Source: Desulforhopalus sp. IMCC35007
Lineage (GTDB): Bacteria > Desulfobacterota > Desulfobulbia > Desulfobulbales > Desulfocapsaceae
DNA length: 64,000 nt
Reading direction: 5' to 3'
Assembly (NCBI RefSeq): GCF_005116575.1
Contig: NZ_SWCN01000007.1
Coordinates: 170,557-234,556 of the forward strand
The notes beneath the pieces are model-generated. The model saw only the letters and a program-made list of their open reading frames with translations. It searched no databases and was not told the origin of the DNA. Every line of letters starts with the position of its first letter. The stretch's first letter is position 1. Position numbers and translations under genes: made by a program. Of this stretch, positions 27,717 to 35,991 are shown piece by piece.

Positions 27717-28415
27717 TTATCCTTTTCTATAACGGGTGAGCCGATTTTCCAAAGGCCGCATAAGAGCGGTCAGCAGAACAACCACGACAAAATACACCAG
27801 GCCACAGGCTATCAACGGCTCGTAGACCTGGAGACTCTGGCGCTGGATCACCCTGGCCGTTCCCATAAGTTCAAGTATGGTCACGGTGGAGGCCAGTGCC
27901 GTTGATTTGAGCAATATGATAATGTCGCTGGTCAGAACCGGCAGGCAATTACCAAAGGCAAGGGGCAGACGAACCCGCCAAAGAGTCTGGAATCCGGACA
28001 TGCCGATTGCCTGAGCCGCCTCAATCTGGCCTTTGGATATCGACTGGAGAGCCCCTCGAAGCACTTCGGCATTGTATGCAGCCTGATTCATGCTGTAGGC
28101 AAAGAGTGCAAAAGTGAGCCCCTCACGCATATAGGGCCAGAGAAAACTCTGTCTGACCCATGAATGACCCAGATACTGACCCAAGCCATAATAAATCAGG
28201 TAGAGTTGCACCAGAAGTGGTGTGCCGCGGACGACAAACATGAAGGCCGCCGCAGGAAGGGAAAGTAACGGCTGTCCGGACAAACGTGCTAAAGCGAGAA
28301 ATGTGCCCACTACAAGGCCTATCACCCCGGCCACCAGAGTCAACAGCAGGGTCAGAGGTGCCGCCGCAAGAAGATCAGGCAGGCAGTTCACAATATTTGT
28401 GACAAAATCATTCAT
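27717..28415 (-). CDS. Polar amino acid ABC transporter permease (HisM type)
   Basis: A 232-residue membrane subunit with five to six helices. The EAA coupling loop is visible as EAAQAIGMSGFQTLWRVRLP near residue 132, and the HEAA-type segment VVRGTPLLVQLYLIYYGLGQ is near 63. Its start overlaps the stop of the other permease by four bases, so the pair is translationally coupled, and the ATPase begins seven bases after its stop. The heterodimer with the HisQ-type subunit is typical of arginine, histidine and ornithine uptake systems. Confidence 0.94.
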   Translation of the reverse strand: MNDFVTNIVNCLPDLLAAAPLTLLLTLVAGVIGLVVGTFLALARLSGQPLLSLPAAAFMFVVRGTPLLVQLYLIYYGLGQYLGHSWVRQSFLWPYMREGLTFALFAYSMNQAAYNAEVLRGALQSISKGQIEAAQAIGMSGFQTLWRVRLPLAFGNCLPVLTSDIIILLKSTALASTVTILELMGTARVIQRQSLQVYEPLIACGLVYFVVVVLLTALMRPLENRLTRYRKG

Positions 28416-29125
28416 AGCAGTCCCCTGTTCAGCCGTTTTTCCATCCAGTGCAGTACAGCCAGAGAGAGAATGGTAATCAGCAGAAAAAGCAGGGCCGTCA
28501 AACCATAGAAATAGCCATATTCCTTTGTTGCCGCAGCCGCCCTATAACCGGTTTGAAGCAGTTCTCCAAAGGCACCAAGTATCGAGACAATGGCACTGTC
28601 CTTCGTAATACCCAACCAGAGATTTCCAAGCCCAGAAAGAGAATGACGCATCATCTGGGGCATAACCACACGCCTGAAAATCTGGGGGCCGGACATACCG
28701 ATGGCCCAGGCTGCTTCAATCCCACCTTTTGGCACCGCGAGAAGACCTGCTCTGATCACTTCGGTCATAAAGGCACCGGACACAAAAGCCAGAGCGAACA
28801 CTGCGGTCCAGAAGGGACTGAACTGAAACTCACTGCCCACCAGTCCTGCCGATACCAACATTTTCTCGGCCATCCCGGCAACGGCAAAATAGACAAGGAG
28901 GATCATCAACATCTCGGGCAAGGCCCTGACCACCGTTGTATAGGTGCCGGCTATTCCTCTAAGAAAACGGGAGTTCGACAGCTTGAACATGGCAAACAGC
29001 AGCCCCATTGCAAAGGAAGCCCCATAGGCTATCAGTGAGATTTTCAAGGTCATAAAAAAGGCAAAGAAAAACTCATCGCCCCAACCCTTGGGCCCCCAGG
29101 CCATGTAATTCAGGAATTCTGCCAT
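28412..29125 (-). CDS. Polar amino acid ABC transporter permease (HisQ type)
   Basis: A 237-residue membrane subunit. The coupling loop reads EAAWAIGMSGPQIFRRVVMP near residue 139 and the N-terminal permease motif is VVRALPEMLMILLVYFAV near 65. It is encoded 53 bases after the periplasmic binding protein and overlaps the next permease gene, as expected for an ABC importer operon. Homology to the HisQ/ArtQ group supports transport of basic amino acids. Confidence 0.94.
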   Translation of the reverse strand: MAEFLNYMAWGPKGWGDEFFFAFFMTLKISLIAYGASFAMGLLFAMFKLSNSRFLRGIAGTYTTVVRALPEMLMILLVYFAVAGMAEKMLVSAGLVGSEFQFSPFWTAVFALAFVSGAFMTEVIRAGLLAVPKGGIEAAWAIGMSGPQIFRRVVMPQMMRHSLSGLGNLWLGITKDSAIVSILGAFGELLQTGYRAAAATKEYGYFYGLTALLFLLITILSLAVLHWMEKRLNRGLL

Positions 29126-29178
29126 TGTTCATTTGCCCTCCCGGCATCAAACACCAGGAGGGCGGTTTCCTTATCGAT

Positions 29179-29991
29179 CTATTTTACGGTAAAAAACCAT
29201 TTATCTACCATGGCATCAAGGCTGCCATCTTCTTTTAAGGCCGTTAGGGCTCCATCGATTTTATCCAAGGAATCCTTGTCACCCTTGCGAACCGCATAGC
29301 CGATGCCCTCACCAAGAACGACATTGGCTGGAACCTCATGTTTCACCGCGTAGTCACCACCCTCCTTGGAAGCGAGAAAGGTCTCTACAGGCTGAAGGTC
29401 CATGAGCACATAGTCAAGACGACCGGCGGTCAGGTCTGCCAGGGCAGTATCGGCACCGGGATAGGCCTTTGCGTCAATCTTTGGAAGATATTTTTCCGCA
29501 TAGGCAGCCTGGATGGTCCCACTCTGGTAGCCGATGATCTTGCCTTTGAGGCTGGCCGCATCCACAACCATACCCTCACCATCTTTACGATCGCTGATCT
29601 TGGTGCTGTCGGCTTTCATGCCCACAAGCACCGTAATAGCGTCGTAGTACGACAGGCTAAAATCGACCACCTCTTTGCGTTTGTCGGTAATGGAAAAGGC
29701 ACCTACGATAAAATCAATTTTACCTGCGGTCAGAGAAGGAATCAGCCCTTCCCAGGAAGACTGACTGATCTTGCATTCCAGTCCAATTTTTTCGCAAAGG
29801 GCATTGGTAAGATCCGCCTCAAAACCTTCCCATTCTCCCGCTGAATTAATCTGGGTAAAAGGCATATACGGCTCAGGGCTTATTCCTAGGCGGATCTCTC
29901 CAGCCTGGGCCACAGGCACCATGAGGGCAGCCAGAACAGCAAAACCGACCAAAACTTTTATAATGGGGTTCTTCGTAATTTTTTTCATCAT
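29179..29991 (-). CDS. Polar amino acid ABC transporter substrate-binding protein (HisJ/ArtJ type)
   Basis: A 270-residue periplasmic receptor. Either ATG of the ATGATG pair can start it (AAGGAG just upstream). The signal peptide spans about residues 1-30 (VLVGFAVLAALMVPVAQA). The fold signature is clear: EPYMPFTQINSAGEWEGFEA, DLTNALCEKIGLECKI, SQSSWEGLIPSLTAGKIDFI and the FSITDKRKEVVDFSLSYY segment, where the conserved arginine and aspartate normally bind the amino acid backbone. An uncommon insertion around KISDRKDGEGMVV lies between the lobes. The ligand is probably arginine or a modified arginine, judged by the adjacent enzymes. Confidence 0.94.
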   Translation of the reverse strand: MMKKITKNPIIKVLVGFAVLAALMVPVAQAGEIRLGISPEPYMPFTQINSAGEWEGFEADLTNALCEKIGLECKISQSSWEGLIPSLTAGKIDFIVGAFSITDKRKEVVDFSLSYYDAITVLVGMKADSTKISDRKDGEGMVVDAASLKGKIIGYQSGTIQAAYAEKYLPKIDAKAYPGADTALADLTAGRLDYVLMDLQPVETFLASKEGGDYAVKHEVPANVVLGEGIGYAVRKGDKDSLDKIDGALTALKEDGSLDAMVDKWFFTVK

Positions 29992-30024
29992 CTTCTCCTT
30001 AAATTTTTCTCAGTATGTTTTTCA

Positions 30025-30789
30025 TCAAAAGCGAAGGGACAGGCAGCTCAAACCACCATCCAGTTTTCGGTATTCAGAGGTGTCCACGGTCTTCACTTTC
30101 AACCCTGCCGCCTCAATCAACTTCCTCGTTTTATCAAAACCCTCAGGGACAATGACATAATCGTTAACTCTGATGCAGTTGGCCGCATATCCCTCATCTT
30201 CAGGGATTTCAACGCGGATAAAGGAGCGGAACTCCTCCCTTTGCCGGAACTCTCCTGCCACCAGAAGAATGTTATCTTCCAGGTAGGCGAGACCCGTTTT
30301 CAAATGAAGCATCTCCTCCATCTCTATGACCGACCCGGTCATTCCATACTTTTCAAGTGCAGTAATAAACTGTTCTGCACCTTCACGGTTGGTTCGGTCT
30401 GAAAGACCGATGTAATAATGATCTTTTACCATCATCACATCGCCCCCTTCTAAAGTACCCGGAGCCTGAATTTTCTCGATGTTTTCATAGTAATCCCCCA
30501 AAATCTGGGGGAGGTCTCTTTCCTCCCCTTTGCGGGTAGCCGCCCCTGGATTTGTAACCATGGCAAAGGCCCTGGTGCACACAGCGACGTCTTCTACGAA
30601 GCAGGAATCCGGATACTGGTCATCTTTTTCAAGCACCCTCACCTGAACTCCGCAGGCCTCCAGGGCTTTAATATACTGCTGATGCTGTGAGAGAGCCTTT
30701 TCATAATCGGGAACCCCAAGTTCCGGGGCCGAGGTAATACCCTGAACAAGGGTTGGGGCAGGCGTTCTGACAATTGCGTTGTTAAACAT
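30025..30789 (-). CDS. Dimethylarginine dimethylaminohydrolase (DDAH)-like guanidino hydrolase
   Basis: A 254-residue enzyme of the amidinotransferase fold. In the family it hydrolyses N-omega-methylated arginines to citrulline and methylamines. Visible features are the DSCFVED acid motif near residue 60, TLEGGDVMMV, the catalytic-histidine region MLHLKTGLAYLEDN, and the nucleophile C249 in LDGGLSCLSLRF at the extreme C-terminus, exactly where DDAH has it. The gene starts with AAGGA nine bases upstream and lies between RocB and the binding protein. Whether the natural substrate is methylarginine, arginine or another guanidine is not decided by these motifs. Confidence 0.9.
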   Translation of the reverse strand: MFNNAIVRTPAPTLVQGITSAPELGVPDYEKALSQHQQYIKALEACGVQVRVLEKDDQYPDSCFVEDVAVCTRAFAMVTNPGAATRKGEERDLPQILGDYYENIEKIQAPGTLEGGDVMMVKDHYYIGLSDRTNREGAEQFITALEKYGMTGSVIEMEEMLHLKTGLAYLEDNILLVAGEFRQREEFRSFIRVEIPEDEGYAANCIRVNDYVIVPEGFDKTRKLIEAAGLKVKTVDTSEYRKLDGGLSCLSLRF

Positions 30790-30800
30790 GTAGTAAATCC

Positions 30801-32384
30801 TTAACTGTTATAGGTTCGTATTATATGGTCCACAAGCATCGGCGTTCTGTGGAACAAGTCTTCTTTTAAGACCCTTTCCGAGGGTTTATGGAAATCCTTT
30901 CCCCAGGGGCCGAGGTTGATACAGTTCATTGATACCTGTTCAATCTGCTCAAATGGAATTTGGTAATCCTCTGCTGCCATATGTGCCATGGCGGAAGAAA
31001 GCTGCTGTGTCTCCCCTGCTGACATGGCATAGCTTAAGTCAGAAATGCCAGTATAATAAGCCTGATTGTCATATTCCTGGCCAAACTTCTCCTTTGCAAA
31101 GGTGCAGACCTTTTCCCGGAGTACTTCAGGTACGGAGTTACTCACGCCCGGGTAATACGGTGGACACAGTCCGATAACAATAAGCGGGTCTTCAGGGAAA
31201 AATTCACGGGTGCGAAAACCGAGTTCCTCTTCAAGAGACATGGGCGCAGGAGGAGCAGGGCTTGCCGCACGGAGTTCCCCAAAGAGCACAACCCTTGGCT
31301 GCCAGCTTGGTGACGGCCAGTCCTGCCCGGTTCTACGGGAAACTTCCCCCCGCTTGCCGCTGACCTTTGCAATATACTGAATAAGAGACCTCTCACAAAT
31401 CTCCATCATTTTGGCCAAAACCTCTCCCGGTCCTGTATGAAAGTTCAGCACATTGAACATTCCGTAGCTGGCCTCAGGAAAGGAAATGTCATACTGACTT
31501 TTTAAATCCCTGAGAAAAATCCAGGTGGGTGGGATACTGGTCTCATTTTCAAAATGATCTACAAAATCCTCGGAAAGATCGGTTTCCGTGGCAATTGCGG
31601 CCATCAACCCTGTAGGATTGATACCCTCAAGCACCTTCCCGGCGTGGGCCATAACTCCCCTGACATAGACAAAGAGGTTCAGTTTGCCAATGGACCCCTG
31701 ACTGATAAGGCCCCTTTCCGGGCTCAGCCTCTGGTGGGGTTCACAGTTAATCATCAGCCTGTAATCAAGGCCAAACTGTTCCTGGAGGTGGCAAAGCAGC
31801 CCAACACCTGCACGCATGCCGGAACTTAAATTTTCCTCATCCGGCACAGCCAGAACGATCAGGGTTGGCAGATCTTTTCGCTCCTCTTGGCTCATCCGGC
31901 CATAGGTATCAAACAGGGCCAGTTGAATCGCCCCACCACCTTTCATATCGGCAGTTCCTCTACCAAAAAGCCACAGCCCGGACAAAAGATCTTTTTTCGC
32001 CTCTTGATCAAGTATTCGAGGGTCGGCTTTCAGCGCTGCTTCAAGACGGTCCGGGTCAAGAGCCAGATCCTGAAATCTTCCATAGTTTTCCGTTACCACA
32101 ACATCACTATGGTGAATGAGAACACAGGTTTTCTCTGAGCCACCCCGGATCATCGCCCAGCAGACCTGCCGGTTGAGGGAATCCTTCTCAATGGCCCATG
32201 TGCCAAGATGATCGGGGTTCTCCACATAGTACGGAAGTTGGCCCAGACACCTCTTAAAAAACTCTGGGATAAGAGTTTCTCCAGAGGTGCCGGTTATGCT
32301 GGGGATTCGACAATACTCTTTTAATATTTCAAAGATTTTTTTATCGAGCCCAGCTAATCCCGGCAAACAGGACATGTCAGACAT
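30801..32384 (-). CDS. rocB: RocB-like M20 family peptidase (arginine utilisation)
   Basis: A 527-residue protein of the M20/RocB family, longer than ordinary M20 peptidases. Zinc-site motifs include VLIHHSDVVV near residue 90, LFGRGTADMKGGGAIQLALF near 138, AVPDEENLSSGMRAG near 175 and an acidic YYTGISDLSYAM stretch near 425. RocB is genetically linked to arginine use in Bacillus, but its biochemical reaction is not firmly known. GGAGG lies six bases before the ATG at 32384, which overlaps the end of the upstream amidinotransferase-fold gene by 31 bases, so the two are coupled. The position between two guanidino-modifying enzymes is striking. Confidence 0.85.
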   Translation of the reverse strand: MSDMSCLPGLAGLDKKIFEILKEYCRIPSITGTSGETLIPEFFKRCLGQLPYYVENPDHLGTWAIEKDSLNRQVCWAMIRGGSEKTCVLIHHSDVVVTENYGRFQDLALDPDRLEAALKADPRILDQEAKKDLLSGLWLFGRGTADMKGGGAIQLALFDTYGRMSQEERKDLPTLIVLAVPDEENLSSGMRAGVGLLCHLQEQFGLDYRLMINCEPHQRLSPERGLISQGSIGKLNLFVYVRGVMAHAGKVLEGINPTGLMAAIATETDLSEDFVDHFENETSIPPTWIFLRDLKSQYDISFPEASYGMFNVLNFHTGPGEVLAKMMEICERSLIQYIAKVSGKRGEVSRRTGQDWPSPSWQPRVVLFGELRAASPAPPAPMSLEEELGFRTREFFPEDPLIVIGLCPPYYPGVSNSVPEVLREKVCTFAKEKFGQEYDNQAYYTGISDLSYAMSAGETQQLSSAMAHMAAEDYQIPFEQIEQVSMNCINLGPWGKDFHKPSERVLKEDLFHRTPMLVDHIIRTYNS

Positions 32385-33226
32385 GTGGGGCCTCCGGTGC
32401 CGTAAAAAGATACATTTCTACCCGGATAGGTATGCACCTGGCAACCTGCGTCTTCAAGGGCCTGCTTGATCAGTGGATTACCCTCCATGATCACACATAT
32501 ATTGGGAGCTAAGGCCAGAACGTTGGAACCCAGGTTTTGGTATTCCGTATCACCAACTTCGATCAGCCGGACTCCCCTGTCTAAAAGCAGCCGCCTGAAA
32601 ACCACAGGCATATACCTGGAGTAAACCACAGCCAGACTGTCGCTGACCAGAGATATCACACTCATCAGGTGGAGACACTGGTCCTCACCATCCCCATGGG
32701 GCATCGGCACCAGAACATAGTCATCTATAAGCTCCCGCGTGATCTCTTTGAACTGTTCCACCCCGGCCATGTTGGTCCTGTAGCCCAAACCGATGGCAAC
32801 AGTTCTCTCATCCAGCCAAACCACATCTCCTCCCTCCATAAGCCCTGGCGAAGTAATCCGACCAAGGGTAGGTACACCCGCGGCCTCAAGCAGTTTTTGG
32901 CTTTCAAATGATTCTTTTTGGCGAAGAACTTTGCCTGTGTTGAAGTAGACGGCCCCTTTGTTGGTCACCTTTAAGGAATCGTGGGTATAAATGGAATCAA
33001 GTCCCACACTTTCCGACTGTGGCAGATAAAGGATATTACCCACATGGCTGCGGATAATTTCTTCAAATACGCTGAATTCTTCTAGCGCTTTCTGGTAATC
33101 AGGTACCTGTACATAGTTAAACCGTTGCCATGCACGATTGAGATGATCCTGTGAAATAAATGCGTCATCAGGTTTTTTAAGCACTATGCTCCGGATTTTA
33201 CCGGTCATGGAATGACATCCGTACAT
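32354..33226 (-). CDS. Amidinotransferase-fold hydrolase (arginine deiminase/DDAH-like)
   Basis: First gene of the guanidino-compound operon; 290 residues starting at ATG 33226 with GGAGG upstream. Guanidino-enzyme motifs are present: a YTHDS acid motif near residue 83, LMEGGDVVWL near 127, HGDGEDQCLHLMSVISLVS with the catalytic histidine, and a C-terminal GTGGPTCLTCP with candidate nucleophile C282, resembling the arginine deiminase end (GGHCMTCP). It is shorter than true arginine deiminase (about 410 residues), so it is better called a deiminase/DDAH-like protein. It probably works in series or on a different substrate from the second such enzyme 1.6 kb downstream. Confidence 0.87.
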   Translation of the reverse strand: MYGCHSMTGKIRSIVLKKPDDAFISQDHLNRAWQRFNYVQVPDYQKALEEFSVFEEIIRSHVGNILYLPQSESVGLDSIYTHDSLKVTNKGAVYFNTGKVLRQKESFESQKLLEAAGVPTLGRITSPGLMEGGDVVWLDERTVAIGLGYRTNMAGVEQFKEITRELIDDYVLVPMPHGDGEDQCLHLMSVISLVSDSLAVVYSRYMPVVFRRLLLDRGVRLIEVGDTEYQNLGSNVLALAPNICVIMEGNPLIKQALEDAGCQVHTYPGRNVSFYGTGGPTCLTCPVCRD

Positions 33227-33360
33227 TCTTCCTCCGTTGTTCTTATCTATTTACTACTGTTCTTTGAATCTTTTATGGTCCGAATACATTCCACAACCGA
33301 CAACTGCCATCAGGTAAACATTATAACCCAGACCGCCATATCCACGATCTGAGGGCTGTT

Positions 33361-33375
33361 ACAAAATAGGTGCCA
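33361..33375 (-). promoter_or_regulatory. Sigma-54-like promoter upstream of the guanidino operon
   Basis: On the minus strand TGGCAC-N5-TTGT matches the -24/-12 consensus (TGGCAC-N5-TTGC) except for one base, 135 bases before the first gene of the operon. Spacing between GG and the -12 element is correct. Dependence on sigma-54 would need an enhancer-binding protein; none is encoded inside the operon. Confidence 0.4.
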
Positions 33376-34272
33376 TCTTACCGGGTCATTTACGGCCAAA
33401 AGCCAATAGACCGAAATATCATCGAATTACCAAAAAAGAAAAACATAAAACCAGAACTTCCTCAAAAAAGCTATAGCAGCATGACATATTTGTAGCACTA
33501 TGGTAGACGAACTCACAAAATCGAAAATATTCAACCTGGCTTTTTCAATCGAAAAATTAACAACTGCTCATATCTCAATTTATGCAATTTTTTTGCCCTC
33601 CTCAAGCTGGTTTCAGCCATAGAACAGTATCTTCATTCAACGGGTAAAAGATTCAACACCATCAAAAGAACCTCTTTCTGACCTTTTCCGGGCATGTAAA
33701 CAAACGACCAGCAAAAGTCCAGGATCTCAAAAATGGGGGTTAACCGTTGCGGCTGTTCTCAAAATAAGACGATTGAAGGAGAGATTAATACAACAAAGGA
33801 GTGATGACGTGGAGTTGATGAGTGCAATATTGTTAGTATCGGATGTCAAAACAAAAAACTATCTATACCTATAAATACCCGGTTCTACCAGATATGAAGA
33901 TATTGATTTTTTTTTAAGGCCTATTTGCCTTCTTCATTACAAAAACACCGCTAGCCTATCGGAAAAACTTATATTTCCCGTATTGCTTCACCAGTAAAAT
34001 ACAACGAATTCAAAAAGTTGCCTTAAGGTAATCTTACCACTGTGGTCCACCAGCTGAGATTTGACCCTACCCGTCTACTATCCTCAAAATGTATACAAAA
34101 TGAGAACGAGCAGAGAAGCATCGGATCATTTATCTGCCAATCAGATCCTATTGTTTGATTTTTTGATTCAGGTCATGTAATTACCGTGTTTAATATCCCT
34201 TGGGATAGAATCGTCAAATTACAAACGGAAAAGAATCGTTTCCAGCTTAAATAAAATGATGGATGGAGATCT
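33376..34272. other. Long AT-rich intergenic region
   Basis: About 900 bases between the guanidino operon promoter and the next small gene contain no supported gene. A short frame with a good ribosome site (AAAGGAG, GTG 33809) encodes only 21 residues and is not convincing. No clear RNA element was recognised. Confidence 0.4.
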
Positions 34273-34539
34273 ATGTCAAGAGAACTAATGGAAATCATAG
34301 TAGAGTGTGAAGACGGTACCGATCCTCGCTGTATAAACAATGATGGTCTTCTTACTATCGCCGTTGAAAAGAATGGTTTGACCGATGATCAGATTATAAT
34401 GCTGAGAGAAGAACAAGACGAAAACGGCTTTGTCAGTCAAGAAACGCTCGAAGAAATTCGAGAATTTATTGACGATGATGAATGGGCAACGGAAACAATA
34501 TGTAGTTATTGTAAATCTGATTCAATCTTTGACGATTGA
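34273..34539 (+). CDS. Small acidic hypothetical protein
   Basis: An 88-residue, strongly acidic protein preceded by GGAG at a proper distance. It has no signal peptide or membrane segment. The C-terminal CSYCKSD pair of cysteines could bind a metal or form a disulfide. I do not recognise a family. It converges with the NtrC-type gene 50 bases away and has no other partner on its strand. Confidence 0.55.
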   Translation: MSRELMEIIVECEDGTDPRCINNDGLLTIAVEKNGLTDDQIIMLREEQDENGFVSQETLEEIREFIDDDEWATETICSYCKSDSIFDD

Positions 34540-34588
34540 AATCACTGCGATTTTAAATGTTTGTTTCTGCCTGGTAATGGGATTCGAC

Positions 34589-35980
34589 TTAGCGAAACCG
34601 GCCGAGATCAATTCCAAGTCGCTGACTGAGCTTGCCGATCGCTACACGAGAGAGTCCGCTGATCCTCGATGCTTCCGAAACATTACCGGATGTAGTGGTG
34701 AGGAGTTGCTCGATATAGATGCGGGAAAAACGGTCTGCGACCAGGGCTTTCATCGCTTTATAAGGTCCCAGCTCTTCTTCAAGGGGTGGTAGCTGTGGGG
34801 CTGGTGAGTCAATACGCTGCACAGCAGTCATGTTGATATTTTCACGACCACTAAAGACAAGCAGCCGCCTGATATAATTGTGAAGCTCACGGACATTGCC
34901 CGGCCAGTCTTTTGTTGCAAAGTAGGAGAGGACCTCAGGTTCGATAGTCATCCCCTGTATGTTCATCTCAATGAGAGTCTTCTCGAAAAAATATTGGGCA
35001 AGCAGCGGAATATCCTCGCTTCTGTCACGAAGTGGCGGCATGGTAATGGCAATTACGTTGAGACGGTAATAGAGATCAGCTCGAAAAAGATTCTCCTCAA
35101 CTTTCTGTGCCAAGGGTTGATTCGTGGAGGCAACTATCCGCACATCCGTTTTTAATGTGCGGGTACACCCCACCGGCCGCACTTCACCTTCCTGCAGAAA
35201 ACGTAACAGTTTTGTCTGCATTGTCGGTGAGATATCACCAATCTCATCCAGATGCAAGGTTCCATGATTAGCTGCTAAAAAGAGTCCTTCCCTGTCTTGA
35301 TCTGCACCAGTAAACGCTCCCCGGCAGTGGCCAAAAAGCTCGCTTTCCATGAGACTATCGGGGATGGCCGGACAATTAACTGCTATATAGGATTTTTTTA
35401 CCCTGGTACTCAGACGATGCACCATACGTGAGGCCAGTTCTTTGCCCGTTCCGGATTCACCCTGTATCAGTACTGGATAATCGGTGCCTGCCACCGCTTC
35501 GATCGACTGACGTACCTGCCGCATAGCACTGCTCTCCCCAAGCAGGACTTCTTTTCCTTCTCTTCCAAGCAGTTCCCGTAGATGGCGGTTTTCCGCTTCC
35601 AGTTTTAAGATAGCCACGGCTTTGCTTACAGCCCGATACAGCTGCTCCGAGGCAACCGGCTTGGTAAGAAAATCAAAGGCCCCTTGCCTGACCGCCTCGA
35701 CAGCTTTTTCGATGGTTCCAAAACCGGTAAGAATGATGACCTTGGTTTCAGGGTGCAAACGATGAACCTCAGCCATAAGCTGCAGGCCGTTCATCTCGGG
35801 CATCTGCAAATCAGTAATAAGAAGATGTATTTCTGACTGCTCCATCAGGGCCAGACCTCGCTGCCCGCCTTCAGCCGTCAGGACATCAAGATCTTCAAAC
35901 TCAGATAACAGTAGCCTGGAAAGACCATTAATAAAATCGAGTTGATCGTCAACCAGCAGTACAGTAATTCTCTTGTTCAT
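34589..35980 (-). CDS. NtrC-family sigma-54-dependent response regulator
   Basis: A 463-residue enhancer-binding protein. Order: receiver domain with phospho-acceptor D57 (LLITDLQMPEMNG), AAA+ domain with Walker A GESGTGKELA, the sigma-54 contact loop GAFTGA in HCRGAFTGADQD, Walker B HLDEIGD, arginine finger region PLRDRSEDIP, and a C-terminal Fis-type helix-turn-helix (NVSEASRISGLSRVAIGKLS). ATG 35980 follows GGAG; an ATG four codons upstream overlaps the kinase stop and is also possible. It is coupled to the haem-c sensor kinase. A sigma-54-type promoter lies in front of the divergent transporter gene, its most likely target. Confidence 0.95.
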   Translation of the reverse strand: MNKRITVLLVDDQLDFINGLSRLLLSEFEDLDVLTAEGGQRGLALMEQSEIHLLITDLQMPEMNGLQLMAEVHRLHPETKVIILTGFGTIEKAVEAVRQGAFDFLTKPVASEQLYRAVSKAVAILKLEAENRHLRELLGREGKEVLLGESSAMRQVRQSIEAVAGTDYPVLIQGESGTGKELASRMVHRLSTRVKKSYIAVNCPAIPDSLMESELFGHCRGAFTGADQDREGLFLAANHGTLHLDEIGDISPTMQTKLLRFLQEGEVRPVGCTRTLKTDVRIVASTNQPLAQKVEENLFRADLYYRLNVIAITMPPLRDRSEDIPLLAQYFFEKTLIEMNIQGMTIEPEVLSYFATKDWPGNVRELHNYIRRLLVFSGRENINMTAVQRIDSPAPQLPPLEEELGPYKAMKALVADRFSRIYIEQLLTTTSGNVSEASRISGLSRVAIGKLSQRLGIDLGRFR

Positions 35981-35991
35981 ACCTCTCTCCA

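Noticed and set aside
33626..33873. Open plus-strand frame of about 80 codons
   Set aside because: No start codon and no recognised motif; open frames of this size are expected in AT-rich DNA.
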